The notes: a model not told the origin generated them from the letters alone. Shown: positions 21,491 to 34,625, numbered from the stretch's first letter. The stretch: 64,000 bases of DNA from Heloderma charlesbogerti (GCA_026122225.1 JANEZZ010000307.1:1116001-1180000); one strand, 5' to 3'. A program made the numbers and translations.

Positions 21491-23458
21491 AGGGAGTTTT
21501 CCTTTTCATACACTTGCCCCAATCACATATTGGGAATGGGTAGGTTGTGGTGGGGGGTTGGGTGGGGAGGGGTGGGGAGGGGAGAGGGAGAGAGACAATG
21601 TCTATATGTTTTAGTAGTTCAGCTGATTTCATCATTTTTCTAGAAATTACTCATTTTCATACAGTTAGTGTTTAATTAATATTTCCTTAGATGGAAAAGC
21701 TGTAAAATCTCCCATTTGCACTTGATTAAAGCTACTCCTGTACCATAACACCGTTCTGTGCCCGTCATCCATGCCTTATCAATGAGCCTCAAGAGCCATA
21801 TGCTTCTTCTTTTATTTTATGACAGTGTAAATCAACAGATGAAAACTCATTAAAAGGTAAGTATTTGTAGTATCTATTACTAAACAAAGCTTGACAGCCC
21901 ATTGAATACAATTACAGTTTACTCTGGTGTTCTTTATCAAATACTTCCTCCTGGTCTACAGGCATGACTTATCATTTAAAAATTAAAAATTATAGCTGTT
22001 AATTAAAAACCCAACACTAACAAAGCAAAATTCACAATACAGTGAAAAGTAGAACATGAAACTCTTGCTTTTAAAGGAAAATTACAGTTCAGTTCTATGC
22101 ATGTCTACTCAGAGGCAAGCCCTTCTGAGCTGAAGGGGACTTACTCCTAGTTCCTTCTTCATTTCTATGTACTTTTGTTATTATTGTCATGGAGGGCGCC
22201 ATGCTTACCTTGCATCCATATAAAGTGTTGGGCCAGATAAGATTCTATGCCATCTTGCCAAGGACACTCTCCTGGAGGTGTGGATGTATGAGTTGGGGTG
22301 GCCCAAAGCCTATTATGGGGTACACACACCCAGTTACTTATTTGGATCCACATACATTAGCTGTTATTGGCTTGGGAGCACCCATTGTCTTGGGCCGGAT
22401 GGGATTCTGTGTGTTCTCACGGATGTAGCAGCTGGGGCCAGGATTTGTTTAAATAAAGATCTAAGTGGGGAATTAAAGGATTCAGCCATATCAAAGAAGT
22501 TTCTTTGGATTTCAAATGAACAACAGTTAATTTCCTCTCCCTCCCTTTACAATGGAACTGCCCCCTTTGTGCCTCCTTGAGGTTCCTCAGGTCTCATTGC
22601 TGAGTAGGCACACAGCTCTTTCTACTCCAAGGGGCCGCTCATGTGTCACGTGAACTCATGGTGGCTTATAAACTACGCAGAGTAGGTTATTTTGCAAATA
22701 GCCTACTGTGCCCCATCACACGATCTGACATGCTATACAGTGAAGTTTATTTCCCCCCCTCGCCTTCCTCCCCCTGTAGTCCTCCTGCCCAGCTAGGCAG
22801 GTATCCCAGCTTCCTTTGCAGTGGGAACCATATCCGGTCGTCCCTCGTGCTGCCACTACATCACCAGCCTGTCTCCGACTGGCCTACTTTGTGCTAGGGG
22901 TGGCTTCTTCTGTTTCTGCCAGCTCCCTGCCATTCTCAACCTGGTGTCGATCTGTACCTGCTTCCCTGCATCCCCACCCAACCTGTGTTGCCCCATTTTT
23001 CAAGGCCTTCCTTCCTGCTCCTGCCCCCCACTCCTACTGCAGCCCCACTTCCCAAGCTGGATTTCCAAGCCTTTGCTGGGTCCCGTATTTCATGTGCAAC
23101 AAAAAGGGGATGGGATGCCTCCAACTCCTTGAAAGTTTGCAGGAATGGGACGAAATTTAATATACAGGTTCTCATTATGGGGAGGCACCAATTGCACTAC
23201 TGGATAATTGCATGACTTTGCTTTTTCATGGAAAAGTGGGGATTCAACCACAGGTGAAACTGTTTGCAAACCACACGTGTGAAAGCAACTTAGGGGAGGG
23301 AGGAGTTGGGCAGCGAAAGGGTTGGAGCGCTGGCAGCAGCACAATCTGTTGCTAGGCTGATGTTGGGAACAGATATTGCTCAAGAGGAGCAGATCAGTGG
23401 CAGCGTTTTTGGCCACTCTTCCAAGTGGATCTGTAGACGATCTCCATAACCCATGCTG
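21491..23458. other. Unassigned spacer
   Basis: G-rich strand around 21545-21595. A fragment of the 'tctactcagaggcaagccc' MITE family lies near 22095-22160. A pyrimidine-rich plus strand runs 22745-23060. Open frames in the last stretch reflect composition and have no domains. Confidence 0.35.
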
Positions 23459-23658
23459 GCGCGACAGATGACACATTAACCCACCATAAGTAAAATAACC
23501 CTTACTGTGGAGTGTGGGTTCCCAGGGTGGCTTCTTTGGGGGAAATAACCCACTGTGGGTGGGGAAAACAGCTCACAGATGACATGCTAACCCATCATAA
23601 CTTACTCTGGAAAATAAACCATTGTGGGTTAGCGTGTCGTGTGAACCCAGTCCAACTG
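23459..23658. mobile_element. Possible hAT-type MITE
   Basis: Inward-facing related segments are 'acacattaacccaccataag' (about 23470-23490) and 'accattgtgggttagcgtgt' (about 23619-23638). 'Aataacccactgtgggt' lies between them. The pattern of alternating cccac/gtggg blocks suggests an imperfect palindrome. Boundaries are uncertain. Confidence 0.4.
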
Positions 23659-24087
23659 TTTGCTTCTCAGATGACTTTCATGCACCAGACCTCCTGCCTA
23701 TCTCTCCTAGCTGTTCTGTTCCTTGATGATCAGGGTTGGCTCCTCATCTCTGCTCAGACACTCATTAAAACCTCCTCTTCCCCCACCCCCAAATCACTTT
23801 CTTTCATCTCCTCCTCCCTGTCCCCTCTTTCTTTCTCCAACTGTTTCTTCTTTTTAACCGCTCACCTTCTATTTCCCCTAGCAACTGTTGGCATGACTTT
23901 TCCCTTGTCAACATTCCATTCCACGCTCCTGGCTTACTTCTCCCATGTCACACAGAGGACTCTTTGCTGGAGGTATGGGTGGATGGTTTGGGTGGCCTGA
24001 AGCTTATTGTGGGGTCCCAGGGAGGGCTGTGTGTGTGCTCTTTGTTATATGGGTATCGCACTGTGTGTGCCCGCCATCCCTCTCTTT

Positions 24088-24639
24088 ATGTGTGTTAGGG
24101 TTGTATCTGAGCCCATAGAGTCCCAAAGCAGCTCTGATTCTGAGGAGGAGATACAATTTGTGGGAGAGGAACTCTCTCAGACTTCAGAGGCGCAGCTGGA
24201 GGGGGAGCCCCCCCTGCTCACATTCCTGGGCGCGACAGTGACCCAGGCATGGAAAGGGAGGGACAACTTGAGCTTTTAGACGCGAGGCGCAGGCACAAGC
24301 AAGAGATTGCAGGAGCCGAGCTTAGGCGCTCAGCCCGATTGGCTCGACGGCAACAGCTGCGCCCCGAGGCCCCATGGGAGAGGGGGAGAACTTCCCCTCC
24401 CACCCCTTAAGTTCAGAGAGTTGCCATGTTTTCCCCAAACAGAGACCAACTGACATCCTAACCCTTAGAAACCCCTAGTTGGCTGTTCCTTTGTAGCTCC
24501 TCTGAGTCTCAGGCAATTAGCATCTGTAAGCTTCATTACGCTGAATGGACGTAAAGCCTTGGAAAGCAGCCCTTTTGTCTGAGTGTTGATTCTGGCTATT
24601 GGAGGATTCAGTAGGCAACAGGGGCAACCTGACAATGTG
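24088..24639 (+). mobile_element. Solo LTR, copy B, with 5-bp target duplication
   Basis: The LTR is 24093-24634 (542 bp). It opens TGTTAGG and closes CCTGACA. Perfect 5-bp duplications ATGTG flank it (24088-24092 and 24635-24639). It is homologous to copy A along its length, including the coding-like EPIESQSSSDSEEE and RRSARLARRQ segments. The frame changes at an extended C run near 24210. No internal retroelement sequence is attached. Confidence 0.85.
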
Positions 24640-25599
24640 TTGTGCTCCAAAACGGTGCTTGTGAGAAGCATAAGGGGACTCAACTGCTGCCTAGGGACTG
24701 GCAGTACCAGTGCCATTGCTGCCTGGAGTGGAGGGCACCATGGTGTTGTTTGGCATGTGGTGATGTAAGGAGGTATGCAGAGGGTGTGTCCCTGTTAGCA
24801 GAGCTCATTGGCTCCCTCTCTCTGTACGTGGCATGTGGGTGATGAGGGCCAAATGGTGGGGGCTGGCAGTGTTTTAATGGATGCTGGGGGCATGGCTGTA
24901 GTGTTTGTGCCATTTCTGAGTGGTGTCTTTTCCTCCCTTTTCTCATGTTGAGCACATATAGGATAAAGTGGCTGTTCTGCCAGCATAGTAGTGGCATATT
25001 ACATTCCCTTCCCCCATTAGACAGCCATGTGTATTACATCAGTTGTGAAGCACACAACTAACATTTCTCTTCTCCACCCCCCACCCCATTCCATGCTTTA
25101 CAATTGCTTCTACATTACAAATATGTTAGAGGAAACGACGACTATCTGACAACCTTAAAAAAGATTCTATGTGCAATTTTTCATTTTAATCTCACCTAAG
25201 TCATGACTATAGGAATACTATGGAGTTTGTTTCTGCTGCCCCTAATGCTAAACATATCCAGTTCAGAATAAGCACCATTTTGTTGTAGAAAAGGATAGTA
25301 TATCTGTAAAGCACAAATAACAAAATGAGCATCTGTAACAGTGTACATGCCCAACCAGCAGCCCCCTGTCCATAAAATGCTTTGATAAATAAGGAAAAAG
25401 GATGCTGGGCCAGCACCTGCATTGACATTGAGCAGTGTCAATGCAGCTGCTAGTCCAGGTGATGAGGGCAGCAGGTCTGTTTTCCACTGCCCACATCACT
25501 TGACACTTCTGGGTGGTCATTTGGGGGTCCTCTGGGCTATGGGGTCTGGATCTTGGTCCTTAGGTCCATCCCTAGCCGGGGTAAGTTGGAGTGAGAGGT
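24640..25599. other. Unassigned spacer
   Basis: No supported gene or clear repeat family. Confidence 0.35.
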
Positions 25600-25716
25600 G
25601 GTGATTGGCCCAATTGGCCCAATGTCACCCAGTCAGCTTCATGGAAGGATGGGAAATTGAATTTGGATCTACCGACTCGTAGTCCAGCACTCCAGCCATG
25701 ATACACACTGGCTCTC
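25600..25716 (-). mobile_element. SINE fragment
   Basis: Read on the minus strand it begins 'gagagccagtgtgtatcatg', continues through 'agtgctggactacgagtcgg', and then 'catgaagctgactgggtgac'. This is the pattern of a widespread amniote/squamate SINE with tRNA-like promoter boxes. It is diverged. Confidence 0.6.
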
Positions 25717-26634
25717 AATCCACATAGATGAATGCACATCAATTAATACACACAGGGGTGCGGATGATCGTGTTTATTGACTTTTGAAATAATAATAACT
25801 GAAATATAATAGCCATACTACACATTGTGAAGACTGGTAGAATTCTGGACAGTACCACTTTAACCAGTAAGTGCAGGCATGTTTTTTAATGCTCCCCTAT
25901 GTATGTAGTAAAAGGGTACAATAGTGAATGGTTATGCCTGCCCTGTGTACCAACTTCTCCCTGATATGCTAGTTTACTAGATGCAGGGAGTTTTTCACAT
26001 AGGAAAGCATTCAATAATGCCACCCACACACCCAAAATACAGTCTGAAGTGGTACAGTCAAGAATTGGGCCACTTTCTTTTGTGTTATGTAAATGCTCTG
26101 AATGTGGTTTTTTATATATATAATGAGACCTCCATGTCTGGACAAATCAAATGACTGTGACATATACATGAGAAGTGTCCAGATATGAGAAATGTCCAGG
26201 ATACATGAAGGTGCATAGACAGATATAGTACTGCATGATATATGATGTATCTAGTTATTTCATTTTGCTGTGATGAGGTGTACTCATCTGGTGTGTGTGT
26301 GTGTGCAAATAAAAATATCAAGGCCAGACAAATATAGAAGCATCTGTGTTAAAAGTTTTAGCACTTCAGAAAATCTGGATGAAGACACTTTTGTAGTTCC
26401 TGCTGAGTTGTTACTGCTGGGAACTGGGGATGGGCAGGAACTAAAAATAGACCAGAAGATGATTCTGTGACAGTGATGCTTTCTGTTCCAAAGGTATGTG
26501 GTAAAAGGGGGAACTTTTTTTTTTTAAGTTTTCCATAAAAGAAAAAACAAACACTGCCCCCCCCCACCAGCATAGCTACCAGAGTCCAGATGCAGTTAGC
26601 ATGATGTGACAAGTTGATATTTTTAAGCTACTGA
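25717..26634. other. Unassigned spacer
   Basis: No supported gene. A short GT run lies near 26290-26305. Confidence 0.35.
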
Positions 26635-26775
26635 ACAGATAACGTTAGTTAGAAGGGACCTTCAAAGTCATCTAGTCCAACACCCCCCCCCCAATCCACT
26701 GCTATAGCATCCCCGATGGGTGGCCATTCAGCCTGTGCTTAAAAACTTCTAATGAAGCACTACCTTCTGGAGAAG
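26635..26775 (-). mobile_element. CR1-like LINE 3' fragment
   Basis: 'Agaagggaccttcaaagtcatctagtccaaca' is the inverted form of the CR1 3' consensus. The downstream 'gatgggtggccattcagcctgtgctta' matches the adjoining part. It is more diverged than the other CR1 copies here, so an older subfamily. Confidence 0.7.
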
Positions 26776-27520
26776 TCTATTTGACTGTTGAACAACTTGC
26801 ATCATCCAGAAGTTTTTTCTAAGGCTTAGTGCCAGGGCCCCATCATACAGGCGGAGAATTCCACATCAATGCCGGTTCTTTCCCCATCCGGTATCATTGC
26901 AGGACTGGGTCGTTCTCTTTAGATGGCTGTCCCTGTCGTGTTTTTGGTTGTTTCTCTCCTTTTCACAGGGGTGGTGTTGCTGCTCAGTGGCATCGCCACC
27001 TTTCTGTGAAGAAGCATTACACGTGCTGGAGGTGTAGCAATAATTCCTTCCTGGTTCCTGCCCCTTTCCCTCCCCTTGCACGTTACTGGTGGATGGAGAC
27101 TGACATGGAGACAGCTCCCCCCCCCCCGGATCTCCCCAGGCCCTTGCCTCCCTGTTCAGTGTTTTTGACAATCTCTGCCATTTACTCAGCCATTTACTCG
27201 ATGGGAATGCACAACAGGGGGGCATCCTGGCAGGTCAGAGGGTCGGCATGCCACTCTGCTGACCCCCCCGCTCCGCTGATCACATTATTTCCGTTTGAGG
27301 AAAACACAGGATAGGTGGGCAGGAATGGTGGGATAATGACTGGACAATGACGACGTCATGTAATGGGCCAATCAGTTCAGTGAGTGGCCAGTCATGAATG
27401 TGCAATAAACTGGAGGTGTAGAGACACCCACAATCTCCTTTCTTGTAATGTGAACCTGTTGCTTCAACCATCTTGAACAACAGAACAGAGTTGTGGCAAT
27501 TCTATGTACACACTTACTTG
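26776..27520. other. Unassigned spacer
   Basis: Pyrimidine-rich on the plus strand around 27050-27170, with a C run near 27117-27128. No supported gene. Confidence 0.35.
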
Positions 27521-27556
27521 GAAGTAAGTCCCACTGAATTTAGTGGGACTTACTTC
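27521..27556. repeat. Perfect 15-bp inverted repeat (MITE core)
   Basis: GAAGTAAGTCCCACT, a 6-nt spacer, then its exact reverse complement. It is the core of a common small palindromic family seen also near 17750, 22100 and 50227. Confidence 0.8.
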
Positions 27557-29399
27557 TGAGCGGTGGGGGCAGCAAACTGCCTGTTGTTTCCCGCCTCCCT
27601 TCTCTACCTCCCCCAGCCACCCCAGAGCTACCAACAGACCTTTACAATAAGTTGCAACAGGGCAGTGTGCTGTCTTCCTCCTTCTTTATCATGGAGATTC
27701 TGTTGCTGGCTAGGAAGAACATTCTGAGCATGTGCGAGATCTGCACACGTTTCCCCAGCAAATACTGTGCATGTGTTGTTGTTTTTAATGGTGAGCAGAC
27801 AGTGGGGGGATGACGTTTGGCCAGGGGCAAGCTGTTGATTGCTCCCCAAAAGTTGGAATTGCTCCAGAGCACTCCCTCGCTGGGAGCAAGGGAATAAAGA
27901 GGAGGTGGCTCTTATCCCTTCATTATCAGGCAGAGCATCGGGTGAGACAATATCCAGTCAGTGTTGTTAAAAACAAATTAAAAAAAACATGACTGAGAGG
28001 AAGCAACAACAGCCACAGCTTCAGTCGGACTTTCTCAGCTGGATCAGCTAGGGGAGTCGTTTTATTTGCATTTGTGTAAGTGTCTGCAGCCTGATTTGGA
28101 TTGGCGATATGGGAAGATGGGAGAATTATATCTCTGATCAAAGATAACAGCAGGGATTGCTCCAGAAGGCACTCCTTGAAGGGACAGGGTTTGGAGACCA
28201 AGCTCTGCCCCCTGGAGGAACTCAAGGAGGCTTGGAGGACTGGATGCAGAACCTCAGTGGGCTGGATTCAGCCTGCATGCCAGAGGTTACACATCCCAGC
28301 TGTAGTTGATGAATTATTATAAAAATTATACTATAATCCATATTAACCATCTCAAAATGACTTTGAGAGGTCAGGATAGAAGGGTAATTGAGTTACCAGG
28401 CCATGCTTTTAGGAGTGGATGTCTGCAAGGGAAAGCCTACACATGTTTTATAGCCCCCTTCATTAGTTGCTCATGTGAAGGGGCAACATGAGTACAAAGG
28501 GACTGTGGGGCCATACCTCTGCCCTCACCCCAGATAATGCATGGCTTCCCCTGCCCCCAATGTGTGGATATCTGAGGCAGATAGGCCTAGGTGCGTAGAC
28601 CTCTACACATGAGATAAAGGATTCTGAAAGCCTGATCAGACAGGGTTCCAGGATCTGGGAATGCCTACATGGGTCTATATCTATATGGTTAGGCATCCCT
28701 GGCTCAGACGTCCACACTAATGCATAGACAGGATAAGTCATGTGTCATTAGGGGCAGGACAAGAGGTACAGCCTCACAGCCCCTTTGTACTCATGTTGCC
28801 TTTCACTTAAAATGTGAAGGGTGCTTTTCTTTAACACAGACCATGACTGTTGTATGGTCCTTTAAGAGACAGTCTTACTTGCTCCCTCCCTCTATGACAT
28901 GATTAATTTCTGTTCAGATATTACTGCCTCTGTATAAATATCCAATGATTTAAAAACAAACAAACATGCTGCTGATTTAAGACCAAAGTTAAGGATATCT
29001 CACAAAGCTCCACAAAGCCAGGAAATTGGAAGCTAAGGCCGATGCCTTAGCAGATGTGCCCCATGATCAGTTATGATGTTGTGCAGTTTCAGAAATTGTG
29101 CTTGCTTACAACTTACCCTGCATGCACCCACACTTTTCCTATGACTTTCAGGCCTAAATTCAGATGGGGATGATGGAGTGTCTGGGGCCAACAAAGATGC
29201 CCACATTGTCCTGGTCTGGTATTGCCTTATAAAGCATCTGAGTCAAACAAGATTTCCCTCTATTTTGCTTTAATATCTCAGGAATGTAGAAGGAGTTGTA
29301 ATGCATGGAATGGTGGGGCAGGAAGAAAGAGAAATGTTAACACTGTGCTTCAAAACTGAATATGAATGGCCATCTAAATGCCCTACCCCCAGGACTTCA
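27557..29399. other. Unassigned spacer
   Basis: No supported gene. Open frames are short and lack domains. Confidence 0.35.
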
Positions 29400-32300
29400 T
29401 TCATTGGAAATTTATGTTTATTACACTGACTATTTTTGGTTTTCCTATAGAATTTTTGAAATGGGTTAAAATTTTATACTCAACTCCTAGAACGAGAGTA
29501 ACAACTAATGGTTTATTCTCAGCTTTTTTTTTTACTTGGGTGGGGTAGCAGACAAGGTGCCCACTTTCCCCATTGATATTCAATCTATGTTTGGAACCCC
29601 TGGTGTGTGCTATTAGACAAAATAAGAGTATTCATAGATTCCATGGTATCCTTCTGGGCTGCCTTGCTGTTTTAAAGTGGCTCCATTCCTTCTTGGAGGG
29701 GCGGACCCAGAAGGTGGTGCTGGGAGACTTCAGTTTGACTCCCTGGCCATTGGCTTGTGGCCATTGGCTTCTTGCCTTCAGGGTTCTGTTTTGTCCCCAT
29801 GCTATTTAACATATACATGAAACCAATGGGAGAGGTTGTCCAGAGTTTGGGGGTTCGGTGTCACCGGTACGCTGATGACACCCAACTCTTCTTTTCCTTT
29901 CCATCTAATTCCAAGGAAGCTGTTGGGGTGCTGAACCAGTGTCTGTCAGCAGTAGTGGACTGGATGAGGGCAAACAAATTGAAGCTTAATCCAGACAAGA
30001 CAGAAGTGCTCCTGGTCAGTTGAAAGGTAGATCAGGGAATAGGGATTCAGCTTGCGCTGGATGGGGTTAGACTCCCCCTGAAAACACAGGTTCGCAGCTT
30101 GGGTGTACTTCTGGATTCAGCCCTGAGCCTGGATGCCAAGGTTTCAGCTGTGGCCAGGAGTGCATTTGCACAGTTAAAGCTGTGCCCATTCCTTGAGATG
30201 TCTGACTTGGCCACAGTAACACATGCCTTAGTTACATCCCATTTGGATTACTGTAACACGCTCTACATGGGGCTGCCTCTGAAGAGTGCTTGGAAACTTC
30301 AGCTGGTTCAGAGAGCTGCTGCCAGACTGTTGGCTGGGGCTGGCTACAGGGAGCATACAACTCCCCTGTTAAAACAGCTCCACTGGCTCCCAGTCTGTTT
30401 CTGGGCACAATTCAAAGTGCTGGTCATGTTCTATAAAGCCCTATATGGCTCGGGCCCAGGTTATCTGAAAGACTGTATTCTCCCCTATGAGCTTACTCGT
30501 GCCCTGAAATCTTCAGGGGAGGCCCTTCTCGCCGTCCCGCCACCATCACAGGCACATCTGGTGGGAACGTGGGAGACAGCCTTCTCGGTGGCTGCCCCAA
30601 GGCACTGGAACTCCCTTCCCAGGGAGGCGACAGTGGCACCCTCCTTGATAGGCTTTTGCAGGCATGTAAAAAGTTTTTGTTCTGGCAGGCCTTTGGGGAT
30701 AGCTAGTCTGGACCTGTGAGAATATGACGGATGGATACTATATTTCTTGTTGTCTTTTAACGTGTCGATATTTTATACTATTTTAATACTATTGATGATT
30801 TAATTATATTTTTAACTTTTGTATACTTCTATTTATACTTCTGTTTATAGGTTTTAATTGTTTTAATGTTGTAAAGCTGCCTTGAGTCCCAGTACTGGGA
30901 AAAAGGCAGGATATAAATAAATATAATAATAATAATAATTTGTCCATTTTGGTTTAGAATTTAAAATTAGCCTTTATGATGATGATCTTTGCTTTTTATC
31001 TCAAGACTCGTCATCGCTTCCAGCTTTGATGAAATTGATTAATACCTTTGGTGAATGGTTTGGCTATTCAATTAAATGGTCAAAGTCAGAAATAATGCCG
31101 ATTGGAGAAGGGGAATACTCTAGTGTATTAGCCAATTGGCAATTTTGATGGTGCCCACTTGGGAATAATTATTCCTAGAGATATATCTCAAATGATTAGG
31201 TTAAATTTAAACAAGTTGATTAATGATATTTCACGAGATATAGATAGATGGGCATCTTTAAAGTTGAGTTTAAGGGGTAAGGTGAATATACTTAAGATGA
31301 ACACCATACCTCAAATTATTTATGTTATACGTGGGATCCCTATATTTATACCTGGCAAATATTTCCAAAAATGTAACGCTTTGTTTCGTAAATTCTTTTA
31401 GGGTTCCTCTCCATCAAGAATATCTTTAAAAAGGATGCAACTTCCAATTAATGAAGGCAGGTTCGGTTTTCTGGATCTAACTATGTACCATCGGGCCTAT
31501 TAGCTGACCTCTAATGCTGATTTTGGTCTTTTCCACTCAGATTAGATTTTCCACTTTGGTCAGTGTTGGAATCTTCTTGTCTGGAGCCTCTCTTTAAATG
31601 GATGGCATTAGGTTCTTGGCATATCAAGATAGAGCTCCTCCCACAATTTTGGCAGTTAGAGAAGTTTGGCGTATAATGTCACATCAATTATAGTTTGATC
31701 AGTTTTCCCATGCTAAACTGACTTTATGGGGAAATCTAGATATAAGAATTGATAAGAAAATGTTTTTATGGTGGACCTGGAGAGATAAAATGATCTTTAC
31801 CCTGGATCAATTAGTGGGGGTTGATGATGAGTTATTGTTATTTTCAACTTTGCCAGATCAATTTGATTTGCCTGCTACAGTGGAATGGCAGTATTTGCAA
31901 TTGAAACATTTGTTGATATCTAGATTTTGTCCTGCTGCTTTTAATGCTTCGGAGTCTCCTTCGCTATTGGAAATACTTATTGAAGCTGATCAGATATATC
32001 GACATACAATTCATGTTTACAGACATTTATTATTAATGAATAAATATGATACAAGCGGTTTACAGCAGGAATGGAACAGGGAAGGAGTCCTATTTTGTTG
32101 GAAGTCCTATTCTGTTTAATCAATGGACTGTTGTCTTGGTGTCTGTATCAGACATTTCAATGGATCTTTGGTTATGCCTTATTCAGCAAAAACATTTGTT
32201 TCGGGTCTATTGGACGCCACAACATCTTTTTAATAAAGGCTTGTCAAATTTGGCTGACTGTTGGGAGGTGTAATGCAGTCAATGCTTCTCTTATTCCTTT

Positions 32301-32818
32301 GTTTTGGAAATGCCCAGTGGCTGCCTCCTTTTGGGAGGAAGTTATTATACGGATAAATTTTGTATTGAAAAGCTCTTTAATATTTACTGATGTAAATGTT
32401 CCTTTGAATTACTTACCCACTTCTTGGAATGTAACACATGGTCAACATAAATGGATTTTTCATGCCCTTTTGGTTGCTAAAAGACTGATATTACGAAATT
32501 GGAAGGATAAAAACCCACCACCTGTAATGCAATGGGCTGAAGACTTAACAACAATAGCAACATTTGAAAGAGTGGTATATAGGCGTAACTTCAGATGGAC
32601 TTATATGTGGATATTTGGTCTGCTTTTACTGAAGTGTATGAGTAACCTATTTCCCCCTCCCCTTTTTCTTTCTTTCTTGAATATTATAATATTTGAAACA
32701 GAGGATTTTAGAATATGTTGTTGTATTTTTAATTTTTTAAATTATTTTCTCTTTGTTTGGTTTTGTTATGTTTTCGTTTTGTTTTGTTAAAACTCACAAT
32801 AAAAAATTGGGGGGGGGG
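29400..32818 (+). mobile_element. L1-clade LINE, 5'-truncated and split by an L2
   Basis: Plus-strand translation gives KWVKILYSTPRTRVTTNGLF and CPLSPLIFNLCLEPLVCAI before the insertion. After it come LYDDDLCFLSQDSSSLPALMK and GIIIPRDISQMIRLNLNKL, with LKMNTIPQIIYVIRGIPIFI. This is the RT and C-terminal region of L1-type ORF2. The catalytic YADD reads YDDD. The C-terminal portion continues in decayed frames to about 32790. The 3' end is an A/T-rich 'aaaactcacaataaaaaattg' tail with a G run at 32809-32818. Stops are scattered, so it is inactive. Confidence 0.82.
29645..30940 (+). mobile_element. L2-clade LINE fragment inserted into the L1
   Basis: A 5'-truncated L2 carries the second half of RT and the 3' UTR: VQSLGVRCHRYADDTQLFFS (29757-30023 frame, catalytic YADD intact), then a stop. 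The 30099-30719 frame has LGVLLDSALSLDAKVSAV, LVTSHLDYCNTLYMGLPL and LQLVQRAAARLLAGAGYRE. The 3' end is 'aaagctgccttgagtcccagtactgggaaaaaggcaggatataaataa' with an ATA/AAT simple repeat up to 30940. The L1 frame resumes immediately after, so the nesting is clear. A short candidate duplication ending TCCAT flanks it. Confidence 0.87.
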
Positions 32819-33009
32819 AAGTCCAGGGTCTAAAATGACATCAGTGCAGCACTGCTCAGTACATCTCACCTCTGAGCAGCCAAATCATCAGTTTCTCCAG
32901 CCATCTCCTTATAGTGAAGGAAACCTGGATGCTTTCTTAGCTGCTGGGGGAGGGGGTTAGAGAGACAGAGACAGATATGCCTAGTCTCTGCCTAACTACC
33001 AAGCTCCCT

Positions 33010-34625
33010 GGTCACCTCCCACCACCATACATTTTGTGAACACCTTTGGGGCAATGGCTAGACCAAATGGCAGGATCCGGAATTGGAACATGTCGGAGCT
33101 GATGATAAACAAACCATAGGTATCTCTGATGCAAGCTCTTGATTGTGATACAAAAGTATGAGGCTTTGAGCTCTTTAGCTGTGAACCATGGTCCCTGACA
33201 AAGAAGAGGTAAGATAATTGCCAAAGTGGTCATGCAGAACTTCCTGAGCCTTATGAAGTCATTCAAGTCTCTGAGATCCAGTCTTGGGTGAAATCTCCTG
33301 TCTTACTTCGGTACCATAAAGTACTGGGAGAAAAATCCATCCTCCGCCTGATAAAGTAGGATGCGCTGGATGCCCCCCTTTTTTCAAGAGGGACTCCATT
33401 TTGACTTGGAGCACATCTGACGGTGGTGTAATTCTCATGGTACCAACTGAAGGAAGGATCTCATGTTGGATGATGGCTAGGACCCAAGAGTATGAAATTA
33501 TAGCAGCCCAGTTCAGGAGAAAAAGAGACAGGAGAGTTCCAAAAAGGGGAGGAGAGGCAGAGGGATGAAGAAATACCAGGGTCAAGTCAAAGCCGTTGTT
33601 TAGGAGTGGGATCTGACTCTCCACAGGACTGACAGAAATGGCTGGTTGAAAATTGTTTTCTATGCTGCTGCAGTTGCTGGGAGTGAAAACTGTGGTCAGA
33701 CTATTGTCTTGACTGGTATAGAAGCTGTTGCTGATACCATTGGCAAAGCCTATAAGTTGATTCTGCTGCACCTATTTTCCTGGCAGTCATCGTTGCCTTT
33801 TCAATGGTTTCCATGGCCCTATCCATTTTCATATTGAAAAGACCCTCCCCATCAAAAGGAAGGTCTTTGATAAGAGACTGGGCTTCAGGTGTTAGCCCTG
33901 CAGAATGTAGCTATGCATGCCTCCATAATGCTACTGCACTGACCAGGGCCTTTGCTTCACATGGTACTTGATGCCAGGTCGTATTTATTTGTTGCTTTGA
34001 GAGTCTAAGTGCCTCTGCCTGAAAAACCCTTGCTAACTCTTTCGCGTCATTGGAAAAGTAGTCGCACAATGAGGGAATCTTCTCCAATAAAGAGAGCTGG
34101 TAGCGTGACATAGTAGCCTGATAGTTCACTACTTGCAGTCCCAATGCTGCCACCAAATAGATCCTATGTCTGAGTAGATCCAGCCTATGACCCTCGTTGT
34201 CTGCAGGTGATGCATGGATCTTTTGAGAGTGACCCTGGGATGACGCCACTATGATAGAATTAGGCCAAGGGTGTGTAAAAAGAAACCCCACATCCTTCTC
34301 TTGGACCCGGTACAGTGATTCCAGGCATTTTGAAGTTGGTGTCATTGATGAAGGTACCCTCCCAGAATGCCTAACAGTTTGCAACAACGTTGATAAGGGA
34401 ATTGCTGCTGGTGCCAAGGCATCTGTATACACCGCATCAAATACAGGAACTTGTAGGCATTCACTGGATTGTTGCATATCAGTACCCAGAGATTGGGCTG
34501 TTCTTAGAATGTGTTCTGTGAAATGTCCCAAATCCTCCAACGATGCTACGTCTTGAGTACATACAGCATCATCTGGGGAGGAAATCAAGGGAAGGACCAA
34601 CAAATAAGAAGTTGTGTCCAATTAG
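33010..34625 (-). mobile_element. DIRS-like retrotransposon fragment (gag and 5' RT)
   Basis: The minus strand first encodes a gag-like protein (34621-33911) with PTSKCLESLYRVQEKDVGFL, ASSQGHSQKIHASPADNEG and LGLQVVNYQATMSRYQ. It then encodes the start of a DIRS-type RT in two frames (33771-33259 and 33266-33012), with VLQVKMESLLKKGG, RKFCMTTLAIILPLL, WFTAKELKASYF and a final KGVHKMYGGG. The RT palm onward is missing, so it is 3'-truncated. Several frame changes make it inactive. It is a different family from the element at 1-4110. Confidence 0.75.

Noticed and set aside
22643..23215. Overlapping proline/serine-rich frames on both strands
   Set aside because: The stretch is pyrimidine-rich and open in several frames at once, which is a composition effect. 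No domain, no splice context.
10853..24639. A complete LTR element bounded by LTR A and LTR B
   Set aside because: Each LTR has its own perfect and different 5-bp duplication (GGAAG and ATGTG), so they are independent solo LTRs. The DNA between holds a CR1 and no gag-pol.
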